A model generated the notes under the pieces. It saw only the letters and a program-made list of their open reading frames with translations, did no database searches and was not told the origin of the DNA. From NCBI RefSeq assembly GCF_034314165.1, contig NZ_JAVIWK010000001.1:1937001-2001000 (forward strand): a stretch of DNA of 64,000 bases. The letters are read 5' to 3'. Made by a program: the position numbers and the translations under genes. Positions 1-8,760 of the stretch are shown one piece after another. Each line of letters starts with the position of its first letter. The stretch's first letter is position 1. Source of the stretch: Pseudomonas sp. Bout1. Lineage in GTDB: Bacteria > Pseudomonadota > Gammaproteobacteria > Pseudomonadales > Pseudomonadaceae.

Positions 1-145
1 AGCGATGAACGAAGGTGTCGGCTACCAGGCGCAAGGCCTTGGGCGACTGGAACAGCGGTGTGATATCGCGAAAGATCACCCCAGGCTTGGGGAAGTCGAT
101 GACTGGGCGAATCAGGGATTTGATGTCGAACGAATCGAAGACCAT
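1..145 (-). CDS. apt: Adenine phosphoribosyltransferase, N-terminal part only (runs off the left edge)
   Basis: Reading leftward from an ATG at 145-143, the visible 48 codons give [20 protein letters not shown] and then a [12 protein letters not shown] segment. This is the characteristic N-terminus of Apt, the cytoplasmic purine-salvage enzyme that makes AMP from adenine and PRPP. The PRPP-binding loop lies beyond the edge and is not visible. It follows anr on the same strand with an 80-base gap, the same order as in other pseudomonads. The identification rests on this short conserved N-terminus and on synteny. Confidence 0.85.
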   Translation of the reverse strand, partial: MVFDSFDIKSLIRPVIDFPKPGVIFRDITPLFQSPKALRLVADTFVHR

Positions 146-225
146 CGTCGAAGAGTCCTGGGGCGGGAAACGGACTCCAAGTATACCTGCGGCCCAGCCG
201 ATTGGCTCGGCCGCAAGTGTCTGGA

Positions 226-960
226 TCAGCCGTCGAGCGAGCCGCCAGCGAGTGCGCAGAGCTGGATCGGGTCGAGGATGTGCACTTCCTTGCCTTCGGC
301 CGCAATCAACTCGTTCTGCTGGAAGCGGGTGAACACCCGGGACACGGTTTCTACCGCCAGGCCCAGGTAGTTACCGATTTCGTTGCGCGACATGCTCAGG
401 CGAAACTGGTTGGCCGAGAACCCTCGGGCACGAAAGCGCGCGGAGAGGTTGACCAGGAAGGTGGCGATCCGCTCATCGGCGGTTTTCTTCGACAGCAGCA
501 GCATCATCTGCTGGTCGTCACGAATCTCACGGCTCATCACGCGCATCAACTGGCGGCGCAATTGCGGCAACTGCAGGGCCAATTCATCCAGGCGCTCGAA
601 CGGGATCTCACACACCGAGGTGGTTTCCAGGGCCTGGGCCGATACCGGGTGAATCTCGGTGTCCATGCCCGATAGCCCTACCAACTCGCTCGGCAGGTGG
701 AAACCGGTGATCTGCTCTTCGCCGCCATCGCTCAGGCTAAAGGTTTTCAACGCGCCAGAGCGTACTGCATAAACGGAGTCGAACTTGTCGCCCTGGCGAA
801 ACAGGAACTCGCCTTTTTTCAGCGGGCGACCGCGTTTAACGATCTCGTCCAGCGCTTCCATGTCTTCCAAATTCAACGAAAGTGGCAGGCAGAGGGGGGC
901 CAGGCTGCAATCCTTGCAATGAGCCTGGCTATGAGCGCGCAGTTTAACTGGCTCGGACAT
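226..960 (-). CDS. anr: Oxygen-sensing transcriptional regulator Anr (FNR family)
   Basis: This 244-residue protein is the Pseudomonas FNR homologue, which dimerises on a [4Fe-4S] cluster under low oxygen and binds TTGAT-N4-ATCAA boxes. The cluster ligands are visible: C15, C18 and C24 at the N-terminus and C117 in TTSVCEIP. A cyclic-nucleotide-binding-like fold follows, then a CRP-type helix-turn-helix around residues 193-210 with the FNR recognition helix ETVSR. Length is normal for the family. It sits next to its expected targets (hemN and the cco genes), and matching boxes are present at 3040, 15810 and, with one mismatch, at 12119 and 8687. No clear Anr box was found before anr itself. 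Confidence 0.96.
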   Translation of the reverse strand: MSEPVKLRAHSQAHCKDCSLAPLCLPLSLNLEDMEALDEIVKRGRPLKKGEFLFRQGDKFDSVYAVRSGALKTFSLSDGGEEQITGFHLPSELVGLSGMDTEIHPVSAQALETTSVCEIPFERLDELALQLPQLRRQLMRVMSREIRDDQQMMLLLSKKTADERIATFLVNLSARFRARGFSANQFRLSMSRNEIGNYLGLAVETVSRVFTRFQQNELIAAEGKEVHILDPIQLCALAGGSLDG

Positions 961-1114
961 TTCTTAAATCCTTGTGGGAAAACACACATAAGACGTAAGG
1001 GTACCGCACTGGGGGATGATCCGACCAGCATGTACAAAAAAGCAGCAACGGTATAAAGGAAGTTGTGTCGAGGCCGATACAAGGTTGTCACCCCACGAGC
1101 CGGAGGCTCAGATC

Positions 1115-1591
1115 ATGCTTTCCATTGGCGCAACCAACCCTGCCATCGTTTCTTCGCTGACCGTGCCTGATGCGAAGAAAGACACTGCCGTAGACGATAA
1201 AGATACAGCGTCTGTTACCGATCCGGCCACCAACACCAAACCCCAGGGTTTAGTGGTGGACATCTCCGGGGCGGGGCTGAAAGCCTCCAAGGCGAGCACC
1301 AACTCCAACAAGGATATTGACGACAGCAACCTGAAAGACAACATCAAGCAGCTGTTGAAAATGATTCGCGAGATGAAAAAGCAGCTCGCCGAGAAGATGG
1401 CTCAACTCTCTGCTGCCATGGCCGACACTGCCATGAGCCCCCAGGCTCGGCGCGCCAAAGTCGCCTCCCTGCAGAGCGATGTGGCTGCATTGCAGTCCGG
1501 CTTGATGACTGCCCAATCGCAGTTGACCAAGGCCTTGAAAAACGAGTCGCCTGAGTCCCAGATGGAAGCGATGGCCCTGCTGGCGAAGTAA
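1115..1591 (+). CDS. Small FlxA-like coiled-coil protein of unknown function
   Basis: This 158-residue protein starts at ATG 1115, chosen because CGGAGG at 1101-1106 is a good ribosome site 8 bases upstream. The upstream in-frame extension has no such site. Residues 1-70 are polar, low in complexity and rich in Thr, Ser, Asp and Lys. Residues 73-106 and 109-141 are two amphipathic Lys/Gln/Ala-rich helices likely to form a coiled-coil hairpin. There is no signal peptide or membrane segment. It is divergent from anr and converges on hemN with only 5 bases between the two stops. It resembles FlxA-like proteins by composition; its role is unknown to me. Confidence 0.75.
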   Translation: MLSIGATNPAIVSSLTVPDAKKDTAVDDKDTASVTDPATNTKPQGLVVDISGAGLKASKASTNSNKDIDDSNLKDNIKQLLKMIREMKKQLAEKMAQLSAAMADTAMSPQARRAKVASLQSDVAALQSGLMTAQSQLTKALKNESPESQMEAMALLAK

Positions 1592-1596
1592 CAGGC

Positions 1597-2979
1597 TCAG
1601 ATCACTCGCGAAAATCGCTGCCGGTTCTGGTGCTCCAGATAGGCATCGAACACCATGCACACCGAGCGCACCAGCAGGCGCCCCGCCGGCAAGACGCGGA
1701 TGCCCTGCGGGTTGAGTTCGATCAGGCCGTCCTCTGTCATCGCCTGCAACTGCGGCCAGATTTCGTCGAAATACCCGCGAAAATCGATATTGAAGGCCTG
1801 TTCGATCTTTTCGAATGCCAGGCTGAAATTGCAGATCAACTGCTGGATCACTTCCCGTCGCAGCCGGTCATCGGTGGTGCATAACAAGCCACGGCTGGTG
1901 GCCAGTTGCGCGCCGGCGAGGGCGTTCTGGTAGTGGTTCAGGTCGCTGCTGTTCTGGCAGTACAAATCGCCAATCTGGCTGATCGCCGACACCCCAAGCC
2001 CGATCAAGTCGCAGTGCCCGTGGGTGGTGTAGCCCTGGAAGTTGCGTTGCAGGGTGCCTTCTTCCTGGGCGATGGCCAACTCGTCATCCGGCAGGGCAAA
2101 GTGGTCCATGCCGATGTAGCGGTAGCCGGCCTGGGTCAACTGTTCGATGGTGGTTTGCAGCATCAGCAGTTTTTCGGCCGGGGAGGGCAAATCGTCGGTA
2201 TTGATCCGCCGCTGGGGCATGAACCGCTCCGGCAGGTGTGCATAGTTGAACACCGACAGGCGATCCGGCTGCAGTTTGATCACTTCCTCCACGGTACGCG
2301 CGAAGTTCAGCGGCGACTGCTTGGGCAGGCCGTAGATCAGGTCGATATTGATCGAGCGAAATTGCAGGGTACGCGCCGCGTCGATCACCGCCCGGGTTTC
2401 TTCCAGGCTTTGCAGGCGGTTCACTGCGCGCTGTACGTCGGGGTCCAGGTCCTGCACGCCGATGCTGACGCGGTTGAAGCCCAGCTCACGCAGCAGGCCC
2501 ATGGTCGCCCAGTCGGCCTCCCGTGGGTCGATTTCAATCCCGTAGTCGCCGGAGTCGTCGTCCAGCAGGTTGAAATGCTGGCGCAGCCGGCCCATGACCT
2601 GGCGCAACTCGTCGTGGCTGAGAAAGGTCGGGGTGCCGCCGCCAAAATGCAGTTGTTCCACCGCCTGCCTGGGGTCGAGGTGGCAGGCCACCAGCTGGAT
2701 TTCCTGCTCCAGGCGTTGCAGGTAGGCATGGGCGCGGCCACGGTCCTTGGTGATGACCTTGTTGCAGGCGCAGTAGTAGCAAATGTTCGCGCAGAACGGC
2801 ACATGCACATACAGCGACAGGGGGCGTGCGGCCTTGCGGCTTTCGCGCAGGGCGTGGAGCAGGTCGAAGGTGCCGACCTGGCTGTCGAATTGTACGGCGG
2901 TGGGGTACGAGGTATAGCGCGGCCCCGCCAGGTCGTAGCGGTGAATCAGATCAGTGTCCCAACGAATGGCGTCGAGCAT
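1597..2979 (-). CDS. hemN: Oxygen-independent coproporphyrinogen III oxidase
   Basis: This 460-residue radical-SAM enzyme converts coproporphyrinogen III to protoporphyrinogen IX without oxygen, supplying haem for the neighbouring cbb3 oxidases. The radical-SAM cluster motif PFCANICYYCACNK has Cys at 63, 67 and 70, and it is followed by the SAM-binding GGGTP at 113-117. The extra C72 after the motif is typical of true HemN rather than HemW. Length fits the family. A perfect Anr box at 3040-3053 lies about 60-75 bases upstream of the start, so induction under low oxygen is expected. It is separated by about 100 bases from the TauE/SafE gene on the same strand. Confidence 0.97.
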   Translation of the reverse strand: MLDAIRWDTDLIHRYDLAGPRYTSYPTAVQFDSQVGTFDLLHALRESRKAARPLSLYVHVPFCANICYYCACNKVITKDRGRAHAYLQRLEQEIQLVACHLDPRQAVEQLHFGGGTPTFLSHDELRQVMGRLRQHFNLLDDDSGDYGIEIDPREADWATMGLLRELGFNRVSIGVQDLDPDVQRAVNRLQSLEETRAVIDAARTLQFRSINIDLIYGLPKQSPLNFARTVEEVIKLQPDRLSVFNYAHLPERFMPQRRINTDDLPSPAEKLLMLQTTIEQLTQAGYRYIGMDHFALPDDELAIAQEEGTLQRNFQGYTTHGHCDLIGLGVSAISQIGDLYCQNSSDLNHYQNALAGAQLATSRGLLCTTDDRLRREVIQQLICNFSLAFEKIEQAFNIDFRGYFDEIWPQLQAMTEDGLIELNPQGIRVLPAGRLLVRSVCMVFDAYLEHQNRQRFSRVI

Positions 2980-3039
2980 GCGGGCGTTCCCCCGGATAGG
3001 CTAGTGGGCCGAGTCTAGGGGCTGCGTGCAGGGGGCATC

Positions 3040-3053
3040 TTGATTTGCATCAA
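3040..3053. promoter_or_regulatory. Anr box upstream of hemN (perfect palindrome)
   Basis: TTGATTTGCATCAA is an exact TTGAT-N4-ATCAA FNR/Anr operator. Its centre is about 67 bases upstream of the hemN start codon, which suits an activator site near -41 of a promoter with a short leader. The site is seen directly; its regulation by Anr is inferred from the family. Confidence 0.88.
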
Positions 3054-3082
3054 CGGGGAGCGGCGCTATGCCACATGGCCTT

Positions 3083-3766
3083 TTAATGGCCCATTAACCA
3101 GTGCTGGTGCGGGCCTGGCAGCGTCCACAGGCCAAACACAATTACCAGCAGGCCACCGGCCATGCGTACGCTGCGCATACGCAACAGCGCGGTGACACGC
3201 TCGGCCGCCAGCCCCGTGGCCAGCAGCACCGGCCAGGTGCCGAGGCCGAACGCGAGCATCAGCAGCGCACTTTCCAGCGCATTGCCCTGGCTGGCCGCCC
3301 ACAGCAGAGTGCTGTAGACCAGCCCGCACGGCAACCAGCCCCAGAGCGCACCCAGCAGCAACGCCCGGGGCAGGCTGGACACCGGCAGCAAACGGTTGGC
3401 GACCGGCTGGATATGGCGCCACAGGCCGCGGCCGAGGCTTTCGATACGGGTCAGGCCGCTCCACCAACCGGCCAGGTACAAACCCATGCAGATCAGCAGC
3501 AGCCCGGCGAGGACGCGCATGAACATCGCCGCCGGGCTGTTGGCCACCGCCCAGCCGGCCAGGCCAATCAGCAGCCCGGCGGTGGCGTAGCTGAGGATAC
3601 GTCCCAGGTTATAGGCCAGCAGCAGGCGAAAGCGCCGGCTGCGTTGCTCCTTGGGAATCGCCAGGGTGAGCGCGCCCATCAAGCCGCCGCACATGCCCAG
3701 GCAATGGCCGCCGCCGAGCAGGCCGAGGATCACCGCGGAGGCGAGCAGGGGCGCCAGTTCAAACAT
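3083..3766 (-). CDS. TauE/SafE (DsbD-like) membrane protein of the cco assembly cluster
   Basis: This 227-residue polytopic membrane protein starts at MFELAPLLAS; the longer upstream reading overlaps ccoS out of frame and is not protein-like. It has about six hydrophobic segments and the motif HCLGMCGG at 21-28. That motif marks the sulfite-exporter / UreH-like transmembrane family related to DsbD and CcdA. It overlaps the end of ccoS by 8 bases, so the two are translationally coupled. From its place with ccoGHIS it probably helps deliver copper or reducing power for cbb3 oxidase assembly. That role is inferred from context, not shown by the sequence. Confidence 0.85.
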   Translation of the reverse strand: MFELAPLLASAVILGLLGGGHCLGMCGGLMGALTLAIPKEQRSRRFRLLLAYNLGRILSYATAGLLIGLAGWAVANSPAAMFMRVLAGLLLICMGLYLAGWWSGLTRIESLGRGLWRHIQPVANRLLPVSSLPRALLLGALWGWLPCGLVYSTLLWAASQGNALESALLMLAFGLGTWPVLLATGLAAERVTALLRMRSVRMAGGLLVIVFGLWTLPGPHQHWLMGH

Positions 3767-3977
3767 GGGGTGGGTCTTTTGGCTTGGGCGGTTGCTCAGG
3801 GCCGTTGGCTTCATCGACGGCGGCCAGGTGATTGGGGTCCTGGTCGTCAAACAGCACGCTGTGGGCCGGGCCGTCCAAATCGTCATACTGGCCGCTGTCT
3901 ACCGCCCAGAAGAAGATGTAAATCGCAACGCCCACTAACAGCAGCGCCGCCGGAATCATCACGTAAAGAGCTGGCAT
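3759..3977 (-). CDS. ccoS: cbb3 oxidase maturation protein CcoS
   Basis: This 72-residue protein has one N-terminal membrane helix (about residues 5-24), then the CcoS signature FFWAVDSGQYDDLDGPA and a charged, Pro-rich tail. CcoS is needed to put cofactors into cbb3 oxidase. The ATG at 3977 was chosen over an upstream GTG because GGAG sits 5 bases ahead of it and the family begins MPALYVMIP. It lies 22 bases after ccoI and overlaps the next gene, consistent with a ccoGHIS transcript. Confidence 0.94.
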   Translation of the reverse strand: MPALYVMIPAALLLVGVAIYIFFWAVDSGQYDDLDGPAHSVLFDDQDPNHLAAVDEANGPEQPPKPKDPPHV

Positions 3978-3999
3978 CTGCACTCCATGCTCGCGCGGC

Positions 4000-6450
4000 T
4001 CATGCCGGCAGCGGGCGGGTTACGGGCGCGGTGCTCGCGGCTGGCGTGCTCGGCATGCGAGTCAGGCGCAGGGCGTTGAGCACCACGGTCAACGAACTGA
4101 GGGACATGCCGATCGCCGCCCAGATCGGGGTGATCCAGCCGAGGGCGGCAAACGGCAACATCAGGCCATTGTACAGCCCGGCCCACAGCAGGTTTTCAAT
4201 GATTACCCGGCGGGTGCGCCGAGCCAGGCTAAAGGCTTGTACCAGGGCGTCCAGGCGGTTCGACAGCAGCACCGCGTCGGCGCTGGTCTTGGCCAGGTCG
4301 GTGGCCGAGCCCATGGCCACGCTGATGTCGGCGGCAGCCAGCACTGGCACGTCGTTGACCCCATCGCCGAGCATCAGCACCTTGCGGCCTTCCTTGTGCA
4401 ACTGTTGCAGCATTTGCAGCTTGTCGTCGGGGCGCAGGCCGCCATGGGCTTCGTCGATGCCCAGCTCGCAGGCGACACTGGCGACCATCGGCGAACTGTC
4501 GCCCGACAGCAACAAGGTGCGCCAGCCGCGCGCCTTGCAGGCGGCGAGCAGGGCGGGTGCGTCACTGCGCAGGCGGTCATCCAGGACAAACCAGGCCAGG
4601 GCGCCCTCGGTGTCGCCCAGCAGCAGCCATTGGCCGGCTTCCTTCGGCGAGGCGGGGAGGGCGCAGCCGCTCAGTTCGCAGACAAAACCCGGCTGGCCAA
4701 TGCGCAAGCGGCGTTTGCCAACGGTGCCTTCCAACCCTAAACCTGGGGTACTGAGCACCTCATGCGCCGCCAGCGGTGCACGGCCAAAGGCACGTGCAAT
4801 CGGATGTTCCGAACGTTGCTCGAGCGCAGCCGCAAGGCTCAGGCATTCATCGCTGCCCAGCACGCCCAGCGCACGGATAGCGCGCAAGGCCAGGCGGCCT
4901 TCGGTGAGAGTGCCGGTCTTGTCGAAAATCACCGTGTCGATCTGGTTCAGGCCTTCCAGCACATGGCCGCGGGTCAGCAGCAGGCCGAGTTTGTGCAGGG
5001 TGCCGGTGGCCGCCGTCAGGGCAGTTGGCGTCGCCAGGGACAAGGCGCAAGGGCAGGTTGCAACCAGCATCGCCAACACAATCCAGAACGCCCGCGTAGC
5101 GTCCAGCTCCCACCACACCAGGCCGATTACCGCCGCGGCGATCAACGAGCACAACAGGAACCATTGGGCGGCGCGGTCGGCAATTTCCGCCAGCCGGGGT
5201 TTCTCCGCCTGGGCCCGCTCCAGCAGGCGCACGATGGCCGACAGGCGCGTGTCGTGGCCCAAAGCGCGAACTTCTACAGTCAGCGCACCTTCCACATTCA
5301 AGGTACCGGCGGTGACGGCATCACCGACCTGTCGCGGTTGCGGCAGGTACTCGCCGGTCAGCAGGGATTCGTCGATGCTCGACTGGCCATCGAGGATGAT
5401 GCCGTCTGCCGGCAGCACCGCGCCCGGATGCACCAGCACCCGGTCGCCCAAGGCCAGTTCGTTGAGCAGGATACGTTCACTTTGGCCATCGGCACTCATG
5501 CGCAGGCACGACGCAGGCAACAGGTTGACCAACTGCGCAGTGGCCGCCGCTGTGCGTTCCCGGGCGCGGCGCTCCAGGTAGCGACCGGCCAGCAGGAACA
5601 GGGCAAACATGCCGACCGCATCGAAATACAGCTCGCCGGTGCCGGTGATGGCGGTCCAGATCCCGGCCAGGTAGGCGCCGCCAATCGCCAGCGACACCGA
5701 AATATCCATGGTCAGGTGGCGGGTGCGCAGGTCGCGCAGCGCACCTTTGAAGAATGGCGCGCAGCTGTAGAACACGATGGGCGTTGTAAGAAACATCGCG
5801 ACCCAGCGCAGGATCACGTGCAGCTCCGGGCTCAGGTCGATGTTGAATTCCGGCCAGGTGGCCATGGTGGCCATCATCGCCTGGAACCACAGCAGTCCCG
5901 CCACGCCCAGTTGACGCAAGGCCCGGCGGTTTTCGCTGGCCAGTTGCTCGGCGGCCCGGTCGGCTTGATACGGGTGGGCGGCGTAGCCGATGTGGCGCAA
6001 CTCGCCGAGCAGTTGGCTCAGTGGCAGTTGCCCGTCGGCCCAGCGCACGTGCAAGCGGTGGTTGGACAGGTTCAGGCGCGCCTCAGCCACGGCGGGCAGG
6101 CTGCGCAGGTGTTTTTCGATCAGCCAGCCACAGGCGGCGCAGCTGATGCCTTCCATCAACAGCGTGGTTTCCGACAGGTCACCGTCGTGGCGTACGAAGG
6201 GCTTTTGCACGTCCGCACGGTCATACAGCGCCAGCTCATCAGCCAGTTGCACCGGCAATTCCTCGGGGTTGGCCGAGGCTTCGCTGCGGTGCTGGTAATA
6301 GCTTTCCAGGCCACCGGCGACAATCGCCTCGGCCACCGCCTGGCAACCCGGGCAGCACAGTTCGCGGGGCTCTGCGAGGATCACGGCGGTGAACCGGCTG
6401 CCGGACGGGACGGGCAGGGCGCAGTGGTAGCAGGGCGTTGGGGTGGTCAT
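4000..6450 (-). CDS. ccoI: Copper-translocating P-type ATPase for cbb3 oxidase assembly
   Basis: This 816-residue P1B-type ATPase supplies copper to the haem-copper centre of cbb3 oxidase. The N-terminus carries a Cys-rich metal site (CYHC at 7-10 and CCPGC at 32-36), then a heavy-metal-associated domain with CAAC at 104-107. Further on are the actuator TGE near 365, the membrane copper-site CPC at 466-468, the phosphorylation motif DKTGT at 510-514, the class-specific SEHP around 547-550 and GDGVND at 695-700. All catalytic motifs are intact. It belongs to the ccoGHIS group but is separated from ccoH by a REP hairpin (6483-6547). Confidence 0.96.
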   Translation of the reverse strand: MTTPTPCYHCALPVPSGSRFTAVILAEPRELCCPGCQAVAEAIVAGGLESYYQHRSEASANPEELPVQLADELALYDRADVQKPFVRHDGDLSETTLLMEGISCAACGWLIEKHLRSLPAVAEARLNLSNHRLHVRWADGQLPLSQLLGELRHIGYAAHPYQADRAAEQLASENRRALRQLGVAGLLWFQAMMATMATWPEFNIDLSPELHVILRWVAMFLTTPIVFYSCAPFFKGALRDLRTRHLTMDISVSLAIGGAYLAGIWTAITGTGELYFDAVGMFALFLLAGRYLERRARERTAAATAQLVNLLPASCLRMSADGQSERILLNELALGDRVLVHPGAVLPADGIILDGQSSIDESLLTGEYLPQPRQVGDAVTAGTLNVEGALTVEVRALGHDTRLSAIVRLLERAQAEKPRLAEIADRAAQWFLLCSLIAAAVIGLVWWELDATRAFWIVLAMLVATCPCALSLATPTALTAATGTLHKLGLLLTRGHVLEGLNQIDTVIFDKTGTLTEGRLALRAIRALGVLGSDECLSLAAALEQRSEHPIARAFGRAPLAAHEVLSTPGLGLEGTVGKRRLRIGQPGFVCELSGCALPASPKEAGQWLLLGDTEGALAWFVLDDRLRSDAPALLAACKARGWRTLLLSGDSSPMVASVACELGIDEAHGGLRPDDKLQMLQQLHKEGRKVLMLGDGVNDVPVLAAADISVAMGSATDLAKTSADAVLLSNRLDALVQAFSLARRTRRVIIENLLWAGLYNGLMLPFAALGWITPIWAAIGMSLSSLTVVLNALRLTRMPSTPAASTAPVTRPLPA

Positions 6451-6482
6451 GGTTTTGGATCTGTGTCGGCTGGAAGGGCCTC

Positions 6483-6547
6483 ATCGCGGGCAAGCCCGCT
6501 CCCACAGGGAAATGCATTCCAAACGTGGGAGCGGGCTTGCCCGCGAT
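6483..6547. repeat. REP-type inverted-repeat pair between ccoI and ccoH
   Basis: Two 23-base arms (6483-6505 and 6525-6547) are exact reverse complements built on GTGGGAGCGGGCTTGCCCGCGAT. The 19-base loop contains CAGGGAAATGCATTCC with slight variation at its end. It is a typical fluorescent-Pseudomonas BIME. It lies inside an otherwise co-directional gene set and could affect message stability or termination there. Confidence 0.93.
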
Positions 6548-6563
6548 GCGCGAAGCGCTGCGT

Positions 6564-7103
6564 TTACTTTTTCAGGTCTTCAGCACCCTGCAACGGCTCG
6601 TCGCCCAGCAGCAAGTCCTTGTCATGGCTGACCTGTTCTTCTTCAAACATGCGCCAGGTCCGGTCGCCTTCCACGCCCAGCAGTTCGACGAAGCGGCGGC
6701 CTTCGACCTTGTCGGTCACCTGGCCAATATAGCGGCCCGGTTCGCTGTCGCTGCGGGTCAGGATGATCTTGCGGTCCTTCTCCGGCTGGGTGGGTGAAAT
6801 CAGGTTCAGTTCCAGGGTGCCTGGCCCGCTGTTGCCGCTCAGGTGCAGTTCGACTTCGCCGGTCAGCTCATCCAGGTGCACCTTGGCGCGCAGTTGCAGG
6901 GTCTGCGCCAGCAGTTCGCGGTCCAGGGAGCGGTTGATGCCTTTGCCGGCCTCGTAGTAGTTATCGTTGACCAGGTTGTCGGGGTTGTTCACCGCGATGG
7001 TCACCATGGACAAGGTCAACGTCACCGAGCAGGCCAGGATCCCAATGATGATCCAGGGCCAGAGGTGCTTGTACCAGGGGCTTGCGGCAGTTGCTGCGGG
7101 CAT
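6564..7103 (-). CDS. ccoH: FixH/CcoH family cbb3 oxidase assembly protein
   Basis: This 179-residue protein has one N-terminal membrane helix (about residues 13-38, WPWIIIGILACSVTL) and a periplasmic beta-rich domain. It includes the conserved NDNYYEAGKGIN segment of the FixH/CcoH family. CcoH interacts with the CcoP subunit during assembly of cbb3 oxidase. It lies 14 bases downstream of ccoG, so co-transcription is likely, and a REP pair separates it from ccoI. Length is usual for the family. Confidence 0.92.
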   Translation of the reverse strand: MPAATAASPWYKHLWPWIIIGILACSVTLTLSMVTIAVNNPDNLVNDNYYEAGKGINRSLDRELLAQTLQLRAKVHLDELTGEVELHLSGNSGPGTLELNLISPTQPEKDRKIILTRSDSEPGRYIGQVTDKVEGRRFVELLGVEGDRTWRMFEEEQVSHDKDLLLGDEPLQGAEDLKK

Positions 7104-7117
7104 TGTTGTGCTCTCTG

Positions 7118-8536
7118 TTAGCGAATTTGAGGGCCGATGAATCGGCTCTTGGCTTCAATGTGGACGCTGTCGTCATCGGCATCCTTGAGGGTGAATTTCA
7201 CCTCGTTGGTACTCGACGGAAGTTGTTCCGGTGCGCTCGACAGCTCGACCGGCATGCTGAAAATTTCCCCGGCAGCCACCTTGATCTCGCGCCGGCCTTG
7301 CAGCTTGAGGTCCGGCAGGCCCGAGGCGTCGAGCAGGTAAGTGTGGTCGCGCTGGTCCTTGTTCATGATCTTCAGGCTGTAGACGTTTTCGATCCGGCCC
7401 TCGGCGTTTTCGCGGTACAGCACGCGGTCCTTGCTCACGTCGAAACCCACCAGCGAGCGCATGAAAAACGCGCCTGCGAGCAAGCCCATCATCGCCAGCA
7501 GCACCAAGGCATAACCGATCAGGCGCGGGCGCAGCTTGTGGGTTTTCTGCCCCGATAAATTGTGCTCGGTGGTATAGCTGATCAGGCCGCGGGGGTATTC
7601 CATCTTGTCCATGATGTTGTCGCAGGTGTCGATGCAGGCCGCGCAGCCGATGCATTCGATTTGCAAGCCGTCGCGGATGTCGATGCCGGTGGGGCACACC
7701 TGCACGCACATCGTGCAGTCGATGCAATCGCCCAGGCCCTCGGCCTTATAGTCGATGCCTTTTTTACGCGGGCCACGAACTTCGCCACGGCGCGGGTCGT
7801 AGGAAACGATCATCGTGTCCTTGTCGAACATCACGCTCTGGAACCGCGCATACGGGCACATGTAGATACATACTTGCTCACGCAGCCAGCCGGCGTTGCC
7901 GTAGGTGGCGAGGGTAAAGAACCCGACCCAGAAGTACGACCAGCCATCGGCCTGGCCGGTGAAAAAGTCGAACACCAGCTCACGAATCGGTGAAAAGTAG
8001 CCGACGAACGTCATGCCGGTGACAAACCCGATGATCAGCCACAGGCTGTGTTTGCTGAGTTTGCGCAGGAATTTGTTGGCACTCATCGGCGCCTTGTCCA
8101 GCTTGATGCGCTGGTTGCGGTCGCCTTCGGTGACCTTTTCACACCACATGAAAATCCACGTCCACACGCTCTGCGGGCAGGTGTAGCCGCACCAGACGCG
8201 CCCGGCATACACGGTGATGAAGAACAGGCCAAACGCGGCGACGATAAGGATGCCCGAGAGCAGGATGAAATCCTGGGGCCAGAAGGTCGCGCCAAAAATG
8301 AAGAATTTACGCTCCGGCAGGTTCCACCACACGGCCTGGTGGCCACCCCAATTCAGCCACACGGTGCCGAAGTAGAGGAGGAACAAACCGGCACCGCCGA
8401 GCATCCGCAAATTGCGGAACAACCCGGTGAAGGCGCGGGTGTAGATTTTCTCTCGCGATGCGTAGAGATCGACGCTGTTATTCGAGTTTTTGGCAGGCGG
8501 GGTAACGTTCTGTACCGGTATCTGGTTGCTCATCAT
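7118..8536 (-). CDS. ccoG: cbb3 oxidase accessory iron-sulfur protein CcoG
   Basis: This 472-residue membrane protein has several hydrophobic helices between about 45 and 215 and near 340, and two ferredoxin-like [4Fe-4S] motifs. The first has Cys at 271, 274, 277 and 281, the second at 295, 298, 301 and 305. NapH/FixG-type pairs GYTCP and YMCPYARFQ are also present. CcoG acts in copper handling for cbb3 assembly, probably reducing Cu(II) to Cu(I). Two adjacent ATGs (8536 and 8533) are possible starts. It heads the ccoGHIS set, and a one-mismatch Anr box lies about 150 bases upstream at 8687. Confidence 0.95.
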   Translation of the reverse strand: MMSNQIPVQNVTPPAKNSNNSVDLYASREKIYTRAFTGLFRNLRMLGGAGLFLLYFGTVWLNWGGHQAVWWNLPERKFFIFGATFWPQDFILLSGILIVAAFGLFFITVYAGRVWCGYTCPQSVWTWIFMWCEKVTEGDRNQRIKLDKAPMSANKFLRKLSKHSLWLIIGFVTGMTFVGYFSPIRELVFDFFTGQADGWSYFWVGFFTLATYGNAGWLREQVCIYMCPYARFQSVMFDKDTMIVSYDPRRGEVRGPRKKGIDYKAEGLGDCIDCTMCVQVCPTGIDIRDGLQIECIGCAACIDTCDNIMDKMEYPRGLISYTTEHNLSGQKTHKLRPRLIGYALVLLAMMGLLAGAFFMRSLVGFDVSKDRVLYRENAEGRIENVYSLKIMNKDQRDHTYLLDASGLPDLKLQGRREIKVAAGEIFSMPVELSSAPEQLPSSTNEVKFTLKDADDDSVHIEAKSRFIGPQIR

Positions 8537-8686
8537 TGCATCCCACGGCGGTGGAGATTTGCCTCGGCCAGTACGTGCCAGCCGGGGTCAAATTGGGGGT
8601 GTTGCAGTGGCGCAATGATACGCCCCTGATCCCTCTCAACGGGTGCGACCTTTGGTCGCGTTGGGGGAAATCAATTGATGGTGTAC

Positions 8687-8700
8687 GTGACTTGGGTCAA
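8687..8700. promoter_or_regulatory. Candidate Anr box upstream of ccoG
   Basis: GTGACTTGGGTCAA reads TTGACCCAAGTCAC on the ccoG strand and differs from TTGAC-N4-GTCAA at one outer base. It lies about 150 bases upstream of the ccoG start, between the cco1 terminator and ccoG. The same GTCAC half-site is found at the proximal ccoN box. Function is inferred. Confidence 0.5.
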
Positions 8701-8760
8701 TTGACTTGTGAAGTATGGACGGTTTTTCCGGGATGAGGCGCCAAACTCGCTCGCCCCTCT

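Noticed and set aside
3066..3467. A 133-codon minus-strand frame overlapping the TauE/SafE gene
   Set aside because: Out-of-frame shadow of the membrane protein, Pro/Arg/Gly rich, with no conserved feature.
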